A DNA stretch of 64,000 bases from Phenylobacterium sp. RIFCSPHIGHO2_01_FULL_69_31 (GCF_001824475.1 NZ_MHXN01000042.1:62001-126000); one strand, 5' to 3'; positions 1 to 11,340 are shown, counted from the stretch's first letter. Made by a program: numbers and translations. The notes: generated from the letters alone by a model not told the origin.

Positions 1-463
1 CCTCGGCCTGCGCAATGCGCGCGCCCGTTAGAGCGCATGCAACGACACCGTTCGAAGAGCGCGCGAATTCGGCGCGCATGAAGGCGGCGAGCTCACCGGC
101 GACCGCTCGGCGACAGGCGTCGGCGAATTCCAGATCCTGGGATTTCGCCCGCCCTTCGATCGCCGTGAGGTAACTGAAATCGGTCGCCTCACCGTTAGGC
201 CGCACCAGCCAGAACCCCGGCGTCGCGAAGCCGGCCCCTGTGTTCAATCGCCGCTCGAACCGGACGATGCCTGCCGTCCCCTTACGCTCTTCGGCCGGCA
301 GCACAGCATCGAGCCGCACGACCAGGGCTGCAAGGTCGTCATGATGACCCGGATCATCGACAGGGGCACCATTGGCATAGGTGTGGAGAATCTCTTTGAA
401 ATGGGCCTTGGCCGCCTTTTGCGACGCCCAGGCCTTGCCGTTCGTCAGGGTGATTGCCGCCAC
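1..463 (-). CDS. DCL family protein (DUF3223), 3' end outside window
   Basis: The reading frame is open from a GTG at 463 to the left edge (154 residues visible). GGAG lies about 8 nt before the GTG, and the in-frame stop of the upstream ATPase gene is only 18 nt earlier, so the two are surely co-transcribed. The N-terminus (ITLTNGKAWASQKAAKAHF, then an ILHTYANG stretch and HHDDLAAL) matches the DCL/DUF3223 domain known from plant DEFECTIVE CHLOROPLASTS AND LEAVES and uncharacterised bacterial proteins. A second conserved block (GFATPGFWLV, TDFSYLTAIEG) follows, as in the bacterial members. The plant protein acts in plastid rRNA processing; no bacterial function is established to my knowledge. 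The C-terminus is missing, so any appended nuclease-like domain cannot be judged. Family call is from recognised motifs. Confidence 0.72.
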   Translation of the reverse strand, partial: MAAITLTNGKAWASQKAAKAHFKEILHTYANGAPVDDPGHHDDLAALVVRLDAVLPAEERKGTAGIVRFERRLNTGAGFATPGFWLVRPNGEATDFSYLTAIEGRAKSQDLEFADACRRAVAGELAAFMRAEFARSSNGVVACALTGARIAQAE

Positions 464-481
464 AGCACAGGCTCCGCAACG

Positions 482-2920
482 CTACTTCATGAGCCCGTAC
501 TTCTTCATCAAGCCTGCGACCCTGTCGATATGAGGCTGAATGGCGCTCTTCTGCGGAGGCGCGTAACCCACCTGGCTATGGTGGGCCGGATCGCAGAACC
601 GCACCGTGTCCTTCATGCCGGCGTGGTCTTCCGGTGCGGTGCCGGGGATCACCCTGAAGAGTTCGAGCAACTGGCCTGAATTCGCAGTGTCGTAGTTGGC
701 AGGCGGCTGTTGGCCGGTTTTCCCGAGGTGAAGCTCGCGCACAAACTCCTCAACGAGCACGCGCAGGCGATCGACGGCGTATTGGCGATTGGCCTCATTG
801 CCGGCGGCCGCGCCCTTGATCTCCGCCAACTGCTGCTGGAGCCGCGCCTGCAGCACGATCACAGGGCCGGTCTGAAGGTAGTTCTCGTAGTGGAAGAGTT
901 GTGTCGACCGGTGGAGGTTCAGGGCGCGCAACTTGTCCGTGACACTGCGCACGTGGGACAACACCACCACCTGTTTGCCGTGGTCGTCGATGAGATGGGG
1001 GACGACTTGGGCGATGAAGGCTTCGGCATGGTCGTCATCCATTGCCTGAACCGGATCGTCCAGAAGGATGAAACCAAACGGTGAGGTCTTGGTGGTGGCG
1101 CGCATCAGCCAGACGGCCAAGCCGAGGCAATTCAACTGACATTCACTGAGGTTGGCCGCGGCCGGCATCCGTACGCCGAAGCTGGTGGCGTGCAGCTTCA
1201 AGGCGTCGTTGGCCGGCTCCATCGTGTCGAACCCGACGAGCGCGCCTTGGTTCAGCAGCTTGTAGAGGTGCGCGACCTCTGTTCCCCGCGATTTCAGCAG
1301 GTCTTCTTGCTTGCGCTGAGCACTTGCTTCGACCGCACGGATCAGCACCTGAGTCTCTTCAAGAATAGCGGCGTATCGCGCCAAGGTCTCCACCGCGTCC
1401 CCGAGGGCAAGCGCCTTTCCGACCGCGTCGATCCGGGCGACCACATTGTTGCCGGCGATCACGGCCTCAACCGATCCGGCCACCAGCCCCCAACCCACCT
1501 CGTAGGCGTCGAGTGCTTGAGCGAATGCGCGCGCGGCGCTCTCTAGCGCCGCTCTCGCGGCCTTTCGATCCTCCACCAAACCGGGCAGGCCTGCCGCCGT
1601 TCCGGCGCGCTCACGTGTGGCCGTCCCAAGTTCTTTGTTGCGTCGCAGGGCGTCGCCCAACTCGCGCTGCCGCAGCGCGAAGGTGTCATGAGCCGCCAGG
1701 TAGTCATCGAGATGCTCATGCGCACCGAGGATCGTGACGAGGCCACTCCGGCCGATCTCGTCCAGCCCGCGCAGGCCTAGGGCCGTGACAGCGCTGACCG
1801 CGGGGTTAAAAGCTTCCTGCCAGGACTGCGAGACTTTCGTCAGGATGTCGGTCGCGGTAACCAGCTCCTCAGAGGCTGCGATCCGCTCACGCAGCGCGGC
1901 CTTATGGGCGTCGCCGAGCGTCGGCTCTTCGCACATGGGGCAGTCGGCCCGATCGCCGGCGATCGCCAAGCCCTCCGACCAGAACCTGAGCAGCGCGGCG
2001 CTGTAGCTGGCGGCGGTCGCGGCGGAAACCGCGGCCACCGCATCATCGACTGTCGCGGACGCGGATTGCAGCGCACTCAGTCGATCGACGGCGTCGCGCT
2101 TCAGATCCGCGTGGTTCTCCGCGAGCGCCACAGGCGCAGTGTCGAAAACGGCGCGGCCGACAGTCGCCCGCGCGGCGCGCAGCGCCTGGATCGCTTCTGC
2201 TCGGTTGGCGCAAGGCTGACCGGTCAACTCGGCTGCGCCGGCAAGTAGCGCGGCTTCGTCTCGCACCAGGTCAACAGACACCGGCGCCTCACCCCACCGT
2301 CGGGCCACGTCGGTGGTCGCCGGGGTTAGGGCGAGGCCCTGAACCAAGGCCGAGAGCTTCGCACGCGCCTCCGTCACGGCGGCGGGCGGCGTCCGCTGAA
2401 ACGAGCCACGGGCGCTTTCCAAAGCAGATTTGAGGTTGGTCAGCTCCTCCAGACCGAACGCCGCACAGATGGCGTCGCGTCGGTCCTTAGGTTTGGAATG
2501 GACGAACGTCTGCAATCCATGCTGCGCGACCACGGGGTAGAAGGCCTCGAGCGCGTTTATGCCAAGACTGGAGAAGGCACCGGAGACGCCGTCGATGAAC
2601 GTCTCCGACGACTCCTTCGGCCCCAGCCGCCGGCTCAGCTCGACGTCTTTGCCATTGAGATGGACCTTCAGAGAGACTTCGGTCGGCGTCCCGCCATGAA
2701 CGTTGGCGAAGGTGTTGGCGTACTCAGCCTTGCTGAAATCCTCCCCCCGCTGGCGGCGCTTCGTGGTGCCGTAGAACAGCCACTCGATAGCCTCGGCGAA
2801 ACTCGTCTTGCCATGGCCGTTCGGCCCGTAGAACAGGACGAGATCCTTATCGAGGTCGATGGGGTCGGCCGCGCTGCCGAAGCCCCGGAAATTACGGACG
2901 GTGAGAGCTTTCAGCCGCAT
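482..2920 (-). CDS. SMC/Rad50-like AAA ATPase with zinc-hook CPMC motif
   Basis: 812 residues. Walker A GPNGHGKT at about 32-39 follows an N-terminal RNFRGF strand typical of RecF/SMC ATPases. A long, mainly helical middle carries CPMC at 327-330, the CxxC that forms a zinc hook in Rad50 and RloC-type proteins. The second ATPase half has a signature-like NLSECQLNC (590-598), Walker B plus D-loop FILLDDPVQAMDDDH (about 617-631) and an H-loop LSH (654-656). The C-terminal 120 residues include a CDPAHHS stretch of unknown role. AGGAG precedes the ATG; the start overlaps the 3' end of the 65-residue gene upstream by 29 bp. Such ATPases couple ATP binding to DNA sensing or bridging. Next to an integrase this suggests an anti-phage or DNA-maintenance role, which is inference. 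No RloC anticodon-nuclease motif was recognised. Confidence 0.85.
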   Translation of the reverse strand: MRLKALTVRNFRGFGSAADPIDLDKDLVLFYGPNGHGKTSFAEAIEWLFYGTTKRRQRGEDFSKAEYANTFANVHGGTPTEVSLKVHLNGKDVELSRRLGPKESSETFIDGVSGAFSSLGINALEAFYPVVAQHGLQTFVHSKPKDRRDAICAAFGLEELTNLKSALESARGSFQRTPPAAVTEARAKLSALVQGLALTPATTDVARRWGEAPVSVDLVRDEAALLAGAAELTGQPCANRAEAIQALRAARATVGRAVFDTAPVALAENHADLKRDAVDRLSALQSASATVDDAVAAVSAATAASYSAALLRFWSEGLAIAGDRADCPMCEEPTLGDAHKAALRERIAASEELVTATDILTKVSQSWQEAFNPAVSAVTALGLRGLDEIGRSGLVTILGAHEHLDDYLAAHDTFALRQRELGDALRRNKELGTATRERAGTAAGLPGLVEDRKAARAALESAARAFAQALDAYEVGWGLVAGSVEAVIAGNNVVARIDAVGKALALGDAVETLARYAAILEETQVLIRAVEASAQRKQEDLLKSRGTEVAHLYKLLNQGALVGFDTMEPANDALKLHATSFGVRMPAAANLSECQLNCLGLAVWLMRATTKTSPFGFILLDDPVQAMDDDHAEAFIAQVVPHLIDDHGKQVVVLSHVRSVTDKLRALNLHRSTQLFHYENYLQTGPVIVLQARLQQQLAEIKGAAAGNEANRQYAVDRLRVLVEEFVRELHLGKTGQQPPANYDTANSGQLLELFRVIPGTAPEDHAGMKDTVRFCDPAHHSQVGYAPPQKSAIQPHIDRVAGLMKKYGLMK

Positions 2921-3089
2921 CGGCCGGCTCCTGCAGGGCTTTCTCCATTACGTCCTTGAGGCGCGTGACCAAGTCGGCTGTTTTGACCGTCGGATTGCGG
3001 TGGCCGGCGATGAAGGTAGCTATCAGCTGCTTCGACAATTCGTCCTGTCGGCTAGCCCCGAACTCGTCCAGATGACTCCTGTCGGTCAT
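2892..3089 (-). CDS. Small protein upstream of the SMC-like ATPase (MucR N-terminus-like?)
   Basis: 65 residues, starting MTDRSHLDEF. I chose the ATG at 3089 because GGAG sits about 6 nt before it; an in-frame ATG at 3116 would add nine residues. Its stop lies 29 bp inside the ATPase gene, implying translational coupling. The middle (QLIATFIAGHRNPTVKTADL, then a short helix ending VMEKAL) resembles the helical N-terminus of MucR/Ros regulators, which has the pattern IVAAYVSNN...DLP.LI..VH.AL, but no zinc-finger DNA-binding half is present. It could be a small accessory subunit of the ATPase or a regulator. The resemblance was noticed by eye and is weak evidence. Confidence 0.55.
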   Translation of the reverse strand: MTDRSHLDEFGASRQDELSKQLIATFIAGHRNPTVKTADLVTRLKDVMEKALQEPADAAESSHRP

Positions 3090-3143
3090 GTCCACTCCGC
3101 CCCGCTCCAGCACCATCTAAAGCAAAGCTGTCACGCGGCGCGA

Positions 3144-3183
3144 GTCTCGAAACTGTCGCAAGCAATGGTCAGTGTTCGAGACA
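3144..3183. promoter_or_regulatory. Imperfect inverted repeat upstream of the cargo operon
   Basis: In the 358-bp stretch between the divergent small gene (starts 3089) and the AlpA-like gene (starts 3448), GTCTCGAAACTG (3144-3155) and CAGTGTTCGAGAC (3171-3183) are inverted copies with one extra base and a 15-nt spacer. The stretch is visibly less GC-rich than the chromosome around it. The repeat could be an operator for the AlpA-like protein or a transcript stem-loop. Nothing else in 3090-3447 was recognised. Confidence 0.35.
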
Positions 3184-3447
3184 AGGATTTGCCACACGAG
3201 CCGGGCTCAGGATTCGGCGCCCTACCCTTACTTCCGACAAGCCAGATGCTCCCGATAGCAGCTAAGTCAGAAGTTGTTACTCGGCAGTCCCTGCGCCCAC
3301 CCGAGAAGCGGACCTTGCGAGCGTCAGCTAAGGGTCAGAACTCGCCCATTCCCGCGCGAACGGCGTCGTTTGTACTACGCGCTTGAGAGGCCCCTTCCCT
3401 GCACGCAGCAAGTGCGATTCCATGCAAGCAGGTCAGGAGAATTGCAG

Positions 3448-3741
3448 ATGCCTACTGACGTCTCCGGTGCGCTAGGCGGCTCGGGGCCGCGCTACCGGCG
3501 CACAGTCCGCCGGGCGGAACTTCGCCGCATTGTTCCGTTGGCCGACACGACCATCTACGAGCTTGAGCAACGTGGCGAATTTCCGCGCCGATTCAACCTG
3601 ACACCGCGGTGCGTCGTCTGGGATCTGGCGGAGGTGGAAGCTTGGATCGATGAGCGTCGCCGCGCGTCAGACGCCTCCCTCATTGCCAGGTCGCCCTCTC
3701 CGGACGTCCGCCAGCGCCGTGCGCGACCGGTCAGACAGTAG
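3448..3741 (+). CDS. AlpA family phage/island transcriptional regulator
   Basis: 97 residues from the ATG at 3448, preceded by AGGAGA at 7 nt spacing; the frame is open further upstream but lacks a ribosome-binding site there. The core follows the AlpA/MerR-like excisionase helix-turn-helix pattern: R..LRRIVPLADTTIYELE, then RGEFPRRFNL, a tryptophan (CVVWDLAEVEAW) and IDERR. AlpA proteins activate integrase/excision genes of P4-like elements. The gene is convergent with the integrase and overlaps its 3' end by 11 bp. The Arg/Pro-rich 25-residue tail is probably disordered. The pairing with an integrase fits an island control gene, perhaps a recombination directionality factor. Confidence 0.85.
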   Translation: MPTDVSGALGGSGPRYRRTVRRAELRRIVPLADTTIYELEQRGEFPRRFNLTPRCVVWDLAEVEAWIDERRRASDASLIARSPSPDVRQRRARPVRQ

Positions 3742-4987
3742 CGTCTAACGGGCCCAGCTCCATGCTCGGCGGATAGAGCGTCGGCGCACGCTTCCGGCCA
3801 TCAACCCACGCGTCGACCATGTCGGCCCATTCCTGGAGCATGTGCCGTCGCTGCGGCTCGTACTCGGCCTTGTTGTAGACGCCCCGAGACGAGCGGCTGT
3901 CCTCATGGGCCAGAGCCTTCTCGATCCAGTCTCGGTTGAAGCCGAGCTCGTTCAGCAAGGTTGAGCCGGTCCGCCGCAGGTCGTGAACCGTGAACGGTTC
4001 GAGTGGCAGCCCCTCCTTCTTCGCGCGTTCCGCGACCGCCGTCGTGATGCGGTTGAAGGTAGCGCGGGACATTGGTGCGTCGGCATCGTAGCGCGACGGC
4101 AGCAGGAACCGAGAGTTTCCTGCGCAGGTCTTCAGCGCGATCAAGATGTCGAGGGACTGCTCCGACAGGTAAACATTGTGGGCCTTCGAGCGCTTCATCC
4201 GCTCCTTCGGGATGGACCAGACCGCGTTCTCAAAGTCGACCTCATCCCAGGTTGCGTCCTGCAGCTCGCTCTTCCGGACCATCGTGAGCAGGATCAGCTT
4301 CAGACCGAGCCGGATAGTCGGCAGCGTCGGCACATGCTCCAGCTGCTTCAGCATGATCCGGATCTCGGTAGGCGATAGGGCGCGATCCTTCGCCACGAAG
4401 GTTGCGATCGACGCGGGTCCGACCTCGTCCGCGGGATTCCGGACCTTTTCACCATGGAGGATCGCGAAGCCGTAGATCTGTTTGAGGATGTCCCGGACAT
4501 GGATTGCGGTAGCGGGAGCGCCGCGACCCTTGATCTTGGCGCACAGGGCTCGCAGGTCGTCCGGCGTGATCTCCGACAACAGGCGATTGCGAAAGGCCGG
4601 AAGCAGGTCGCGTTCGAAGATCGAGCGCCTCATCGCCCTGGTGCTGTCGGCCATAGGCGCCTCTTTGAACCAGCGCTCCCCGAACTCACCGAAGCTCTTT
4701 GCCTCTAGGACCCGCCGCTTCTCGCGTTGCTTCTCCTGGGCGGGCGAAAGCCCCTCGGCCACCGCCCGACGGGCATCGAGACACTTCTCACGCGCTCGCG
4801 CCAGGGACAGACCTGATGGCCCGTACTTGCCGATCGTCAGCGTCTCGCGGCGCCCATGCAAACGGTAATCGTAGCGGAAGGTGATCGACCCCGAGGTCGT
4901 CACGTGGACGTACATGCCGTCGCGGTCAGCGACCTTATACGCCTTCTCCTTGGGCTTCAGGTTCTTGAGCGCGGTGTCGGTAAGCAC
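3731..4987 (-). CDS. Tyrosine-type site-specific integrase (DUF4102 arm domain)
   Basis: 418 residues from a GTG start with GGAG about 7 nt upstream. Residues 1-90 form the N-terminal arm-binding DUF4102 domain (LTDTALKNLKPKEKAYKVAD, later TLTIGKYG). Residues about 95-185 are the core-binding SAM-like domain. The catalytic domain shows Arg in LTMVRKSEL, Lys in RMKRSKAH, the HDLRR box, the second His in ALAHE and the nucleophile Tyr in GVYNKAEY, so all active-site residues are present. This P4-type class integrates islands at tRNA or guaA 3' ends. It sits between the cargo and guaA, reading toward the cargo, the usual position next to an attachment site. It looks intact and may still be active. 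Confidence 0.95.
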   Translation of the reverse strand: MLTDTALKNLKPKEKAYKVADRDGMYVHVTTSGSITFRYDYRLHGRRETLTIGKYGPSGLSLARAREKCLDARRAVAEGLSPAQEKQREKRRVLEAKSFGEFGERWFKEAPMADSTRAMRRSIFERDLLPAFRNRLLSEITPDDLRALCAKIKGRGAPATAIHVRDILKQIYGFAILHGEKVRNPADEVGPASIATFVAKDRALSPTEIRIMLKQLEHVPTLPTIRLGLKLILLTMVRKSELQDATWDEVDFENAVWSIPKERMKRSKAHNVYLSEQSLDILIALKTCAGNSRFLLPSRYDADAPMSRATFNRITTAVAERAKKEGLPLEPFTVHDLRRTGSTLLNELGFNRDWIEKALAHEDSRSSRGVYNKAEYEPQRRHMLQEWADMVDAWVDGRKRAPTLYPPSMELGPLDATV

Positions 4988-5001
4988 GGTAGACTCCAGA
5001 G

Positions 5002-5109
5002 AATACCGTCACCCCCTTCGGAGCGACTCCAAACACCAGCTTTCCTTTATATTTCCGAGGCTTCCGCTCTCAAAAATACCGTCACGCGGTGCTTTCCAGA
5101 TGACGGTAT
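5002..5109. repeat. Repeated TACCGTCA boxes in the integrase-guaA junction
   Basis: The 289-bp stretch between the integrase start and the guaA stop has no gene. It contains AATACCGTCAC at 5002-5012 and 5075-5085 in direct orientation, and its core inverted (TGACGGTAT) at 5101-5109. One-mismatch versions lie at 5143-5150 (GCCGTCA) and 5197-5204 (TGACGGCA). Clustered short repeats beside an integrase are typical of arm-type integrase or excisionase binding sites. The first box is about 15 bp upstream of the integrase GTG and could also autoregulate it. Confidence 0.5.
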
Positions 5110-5252
5110 CGCCGAGACTCATCGCGAGCAAGCGGGAGGGACGCCGTCATGACTACCGCCAGAACGAGCTGCTGCTCCCCGATAGGTACCGATAGATGAC
5201 GGCAGCAATCACGTTTTTGTTCAATGACTTACGTGGGCTTGCCGGGCTTCTG

Positions 5253-5274
5253 CGATAGCCTCTGAAGGCTATCG
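5253..5274. repeat. Perfect 9-bp inverted repeat at the guaA 3' end, probable att region
   Basis: CGATAGCCT (5253-5261), loop CTGA, AGGCTATCG (5266-5274). It starts 2 bp beyond the guaA stop (5277-5279). On the guaA strand it is not followed by a T-run, so it is a poor intrinsic terminator. Because the 3' end of guaA is a known island insertion target, the crossover core probably lies in the last codons of guaA plus this hairpin; the partner copy would be left of position 1. Confidence 0.4.
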
Positions 5275-5276
5275 GA

Positions 5277-6836
5277 TCATTCCCACTCGATCGTCCCGGG
5301 GGGCTTGGACGTCACGTCATAGACGACGCGGTTCACGCCCCGCACCTCGTTGATGATCCGGGTGGCGCAGCGGCCCAGCACCTCCCAGGGGAACTCGAAG
5401 AAGTCGGCGGTCATCCCGTCCGTCGAGGTGACGGCGCGCAGGGCCAGGACGTCCTCGTAGGTGCGCGCGTCGCCCATCACCCCCACCGTCTTCACCGGCA
5501 GGAGCACGGCGAAGGCCTGCCAGATGGAGTCGTACAGCCCGGCCTTGCGGATCTCGTCCAGGTAGATCGCGTCGGCCTGCTGCAGCACCGCCACCTTCTC
5601 CCGGGTAATCTCGCCCGGGATGCGGATGGCCAGGCCCGGCCCTGGGAACGGATGACGGCCCACGAAGGCCGGCGGCAGGCCCAGCTCGACGCCAAGGGCG
5701 CGCACCTCGTCCTTGAACAGCTCGCGCAGCGGCTCGACCAGCTTCAGCTTCATGTAGTCCGGCAAGCCGCCCACGTTGTGGTGGCTCTTGATCACCGCCG
5801 ACGGCCCGCCGCGCGCGGAGACGCTCTCGATCACGTCCGGATAGAGGGTGCCCTGGGCCAGGAAGGTCGCGCCTTCGATCTTGGCGCTCTCCTTGTCGAA
5901 CACCTCGATGAACAGCCGACCGATGGTCTTTCGCTTGGTCTCCGGGTCGGTCACCCCGGCGAGCTCGCCCAGGAAAAGATCAGCCGCATCCACGTGAACC
6001 AGCGGAATGTTGTAGTGATCCCGGAACATGGTCACGACCTGCGTCGCCTCGTCCTTCCGCAGCAGGCCGGTGTCGACGAACACGCAGGTCAGCTGCTCGC
6101 CGATCGCTTCGTGGATCAGGACGGCGGCCACCGAGCTGTCCACGCCGCCCGAGAGGCCGCAGATCACCTTGGCGTCCCCCACCTGCTCGCGGATCTTGGC
6201 CACCTGCTCCTGGCGGTAGGAGGCCATGGTCCAGTCCCCCTTCAGTCCGGCGATCCGGTGGGTGAAGTTGCGCAGGATCAGGGCGCCTCGGGGTGTGTGG
6301 GCCACCTCGGGGTGGAACTGGATGCCGTAGAAGCGCCGGCCCTCATCGGCGATGACGGCATAGGGACTGCCGTCGGAGGTGGCGACCACCTCGAACCCCT
6401 GCGGGATCGCGGTGATCTTGTCGCCATGGCTCATCCACACCGTCTCGGTGTGCCCGAGGTCGCCCAGGCCCTCCAGCAGCGGGCTTTCCTGCCGCACCTG
6501 GATCTCGGCGCGGCCGAACTCGCGGTCGTGGCCGCTCTCCACCGCCCCGCCCAGCTGGGCGCACATGGTCATCTCGCCGTAGCAGATGCCCAGCACCGGC
6601 ACGCCGAGTTCGAAGATGCGCTGCGGCGCCGCGGGGCTGTCGTCCTCGTGGGCGCTGGCCGGGCCGCCGGAGAGGATCACCGCCTTGGGGGCGAAGGCGT
6701 CCAGCATCGGCTCGACCTTGTCGAACGGATGAATCTCGCAATAGACGCCGCTCTCGCGGAGCCGGCGCGCGATGAGCTGGGTCACCTGGCTGCCGAAATC
6801 GACGATCAGGACCTTTTCGTGAGCGGGCGTGGTCAT
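5277..6836 (-). CDS. guaA: GMP synthase (glutamine-hydrolysing)
   Basis: 519 residues, full length for the family. It aminates XMP to GMP with ATP and glutamine, the last step of GMP synthesis in the cytoplasm. The N-terminal class I amidotransferase has its nucleophile in [15 protein letters not shown] and the His/Glu pair in [13 protein letters not shown]. The ATP-pyrophosphatase P-loop is [12 protein letters not shown], and the C-terminal dimerisation domain ends in the conserved KPPGTIEWE. The intact C-terminus at 5277 shows that the island beside it regenerates or leaves intact the 3' end. The rRNA methyltransferase gene lies 9 bp upstream; guaB is in the same cluster. Confidence 0.98.
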   Translation of the reverse strand: MTTPAHEKVLIVDFGSQVTQLIARRLRESGVYCEIHPFDKVEPMLDAFAPKAVILSGGPASAHEDDSPAAPQRIFELGVPVLGICYGEMTMCAQLGGAVESGHDREFGRAEIQVRQESPLLEGLGDLGHTETVWMSHGDKITAIPQGFEVVATSDGSPYAVIADEGRRFYGIQFHPEVAHTPRGALILRNFTHRIAGLKGDWTMASYRQEQVAKIREQVGDAKVICGLSGGVDSSVAAVLIHEAIGEQLTCVFVDTGLLRKDEATQVVTMFRDHYNIPLVHVDAADLFLGELAGVTDPETKRKTIGRLFIEVFDKESAKIEGATFLAQGTLYPDVIESVSARGGPSAVIKSHHNVGGLPDYMKLKLVEPLRELFKDEVRALGVELGLPPAFVGRHPFPGPGLAIRIPGEITREKVAVLQQADAIYLDEIRKAGLYDSIWQAFAVLLPVKTVGVMGDARTYEDVLALRAVTSTDGMTADFFEFPWEVLGRCATRIINEVRGVNRVVYDVTSKPPGTIEWE

Positions 6837-6845
6837 GGGGCTCCG

Positions 6846-8123
6846 TTAGCGGGCTTTCTCCAGCACAGCGACATAGAAGCCGTCGGTGCCGGAGGATCGG
6901 GGGGTCAGGCGCAGGTCGCCGGCGGCGGTGAGGAAACGGGCCAGCTCGGGGTCGGCCGTGGCGGGCCGCCGGGCGAACTCGGGGTGGCGCTCGAGGAAGG
7001 CGGCGACGCGATCCTCGTCCTCCTCCGGCAGCACCGAGCAGGTGACGTAGATCATTCGGCCGCCCGGCTTCACGAAGCCCGCTCCGTCGTTCAGCACCAG
7101 GTCCTGGTCCGCCTGGCGCTTGGCCAGGGTTTCCGGGGTCAGCCGCCACTTGGTGTCGGGATGCCGCCGCCACGAGCCCGTGCCGCTGCACGGCGCATCG
7201 ATGAACACCACGTCCATCTTGCCCGCCAGGTCCTTCAGCGGCTCGGGGTTGAGCGGCGTACGGACCTGCAGGTTGCGGACGCCAGCCCGGTCGCCCCGGC
7301 GGATGGTGTCGGTCAGGCGCCGCGCGTCGCTGTCGTAGGCATAGATCTGGCCGGTGTTGTTCATGGCCGCCGCGAGCGCCAGCGTCTTGCCGCCGCCGCC
7401 GGCGCAGAGGTCCAGCACCTGCTTGCCCTTCACCTCGCCCGCGGCCGAGGCCGCCACCTGGGAGCCCAGGTCCTGCACCTCGAACCAGCCCTTCGAGAAC
7501 TGGGGGATGGCCTCGACGGCCCCGCTCCGGTCCGCCGCGGCGGGCGCGGGGATGCGCAAGGCGTTGGCCGCCAACCCTGGAGGCTGGGCGTCGAAGGGGG
7601 TGAGCGCCTTCAGCGCCCGCGCCGGGTCGGTCTTGATCGTGTTGACCCGCAAGTCCACCGGCGCGCGTTCGGCCAGCGCTGCGCCCTCCGCCGCCCGATC
7701 CTCGCCGAAGGCTCGCGCGAAGGCGGCGTCCAGCCAGTCGGGGTAGTCGCCGCGCACCGCCGGCGGCGCATCCGCGAGGTCCCGCGGCGTCGCCAGGGCC
7801 TGGCGTTCGGCGTCGGTGAGCGGCCCATGGCCATGCACCTCATCGCCCGCCGCGTCGGCCAGCCGGTCCAGCGGCCAGCCCCAATGCAGGTGCAGCGTGC
7901 CCAGCACGGCGGCCCGCAGGCTGTCGTCCCCCATCCTCCAGGCCAGCGAGCGGCGGCGGCGCAGGACGTCCAGCACGAGGCCGGAGATGAAGGCGCGATC
8001 CTTCGAGCCCGCATACCGCGCGCCCTCGCCCCAGGACTTCATGGCGAGGCGGACGGGCCTGTGCCGCGTCTCGATCTCGGTGAGGACCTCAATGGCCGCC
8101 GTCAGGCGTCCGCCGTCTCGCAT
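6846..8123 (-). CDS. RsmB/NOP family class I SAM-dependent RNA methyltransferase
   Basis: 425 residues from the ATG at 8123 (a TTG one codon earlier is less likely; AGGTGA precedes both). The SAM-binding Rossmann domain contains VLDLCAGGGGKTLALAA and the two catalytic cysteines of m5C methyltransferases: DAPCSGTGSWRRHPD and VTCSVLPEEDED. The N-terminal region is the NusB-like/RsmB-type helical domain. RsmB methylates 16S rRNA C967; which rRNA position this homologue uses cannot be told from sequence. It is 4 bp downstream of the MAPEG gene and 9 bp upstream of guaA, so probably co-transcribed with both. Confidence 0.92.
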   Translation of the reverse strand: MRDGGRLTAAIEVLTEIETRHRPVRLAMKSWGEGARYAGSKDRAFISGLVLDVLRRRRSLAWRMGDDSLRAAVLGTLHLHWGWPLDRLADAAGDEVHGHGPLTDAERQALATPRDLADAPPAVRGDYPDWLDAAFARAFGEDRAAEGAALAERAPVDLRVNTIKTDPARALKALTPFDAQPPGLAANALRIPAPAAADRSGAVEAIPQFSKGWFEVQDLGSQVAASAAGEVKGKQVLDLCAGGGGKTLALAAAMNNTGQIYAYDSDARRLTDTIRRGDRAGVRNLQVRTPLNPEPLKDLAGKMDVVFIDAPCSGTGSWRRHPDTKWRLTPETLAKRQADQDLVLNDGAGFVKPGGRMIYVTCSVLPEEDEDRVAAFLERHPEFARRPATADPELARFLTAAGDLRLTPRSSGTDGFYVAVLEKAR

Positions 8124-8127
8124 CAAG

Positions 8128-8535
8128 TCACCTGAATAGGGCCACGAGCACCATCACGAGCCCGACCATGGAAACGAGCCACACCAGCGTCCGGACCGTG
8201 GGGATCCCGGACGCATAGAGCGGCGCATAGAGCGCGCGGCCGCCGACGTAGAGGCCCGCGCCCCAGACCGTCAGCGGCCCGCCCAGCTTCCCCGCCACGG
8301 CGCAGGCCAGGACGGCGGCCGCGAAGAAGGAGAAGGTCTCGGCGAAGTTCCAGAAGGCCCGCTCCAGGCGCGCGGCCACGCCGCCCAGCGGCATGGGCGT
8401 GTCGCGCGGACCCGCGGCCCACTTCAAGTCGCCCTGGTGCGCCCGCGCCGCCGCCGCCGCCCAGAGGAGCTGGACCAGCCCCACGGCGACCGCTGCGCCG
8501 AGGAGCTTCAGCTCCACCGCCAGTTCACTGCCCAT
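8128..8535 (-). CDS. MAPEG family membrane protein
   Basis: 135 residues with four hydrophobic helices (roughly 5-28, 65-85, 90-108 and 115-134). The loop after helix 1 carries GPRDTPMPLGG and helix 2 begins RLERAFWNFAETF, matching the MAPEG pattern R..RA..N..E. MAPEG proteins include glutathione-dependent membrane transferases in eukaryotes; bacterial members of this short class have no established substrate. It is located between guaB and the RsmB-like gene on the same strand, in a probable housekeeping operon. Confidence 0.88.
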   Translation of the reverse strand: MGSELAVELKLLGAAVAVGLVQLLWAAAAARAHQGDLKWAAGPRDTPMPLGGVAARLERAFWNFAETFSFFAAAVLACAVAGKLGGPLTVWGAGLYVGGRALYAPLYASGIPTVRTLVWLVSMVGLVMVLVALFR

Positions 8536-8563
8536 GCTTTCGCCTCCCCGTTCGAGCCCGGGT

Positions 8564-11286
<2,723 letters not shown>

Positions 11287-11316
11287 GGCGAGCTAGTGCC
11301 TGGATTGCGGATGCGA

Positions 11317-11340
11317 GGAAATCGACTTATTCGATTTTCC
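11317..11340. promoter_or_regulatory. Inverted repeat in the MFS/LysR divergent promoter
   Basis: AAATCGA (11319-11325), spacer CTTAT, TCGATTT (11331-11337), with flanking GG/CC extending symmetry to 11317-11340. The repeat directly abuts the LysR gene's ATG at 11341. The geometry (about T-N11-A within dyad symmetry) suits a LysR-type box, and its position between the two divergent starts makes an autoregulatory operator likely. Confidence 0.5.

Noticed and set aside
482..2920. RloC-type anticodon nuclease
   Set aside because: A zinc hook and ATPase halves are shared, but I could not identify the ACNase catalytic triad in the C-terminal region.
5253..5274. Intrinsic terminator of guaA
   Set aside because: The stem is perfect but no U-tract follows on the guaA strand.
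6500..6620. Unusual glutaminase motif CYGEM in GuaA (often CYGMQ)
   Set aside because: The catalytic Cys and both His/Glu partners are intact, and the residues after CYG vary among alphaproteobacteria.
5652..8135. 827-codon plus-strand open frame
   Set aside because: Antisense to guaA and the RsmB-like gene, both with full catalytic motifs; low-complexity translation.
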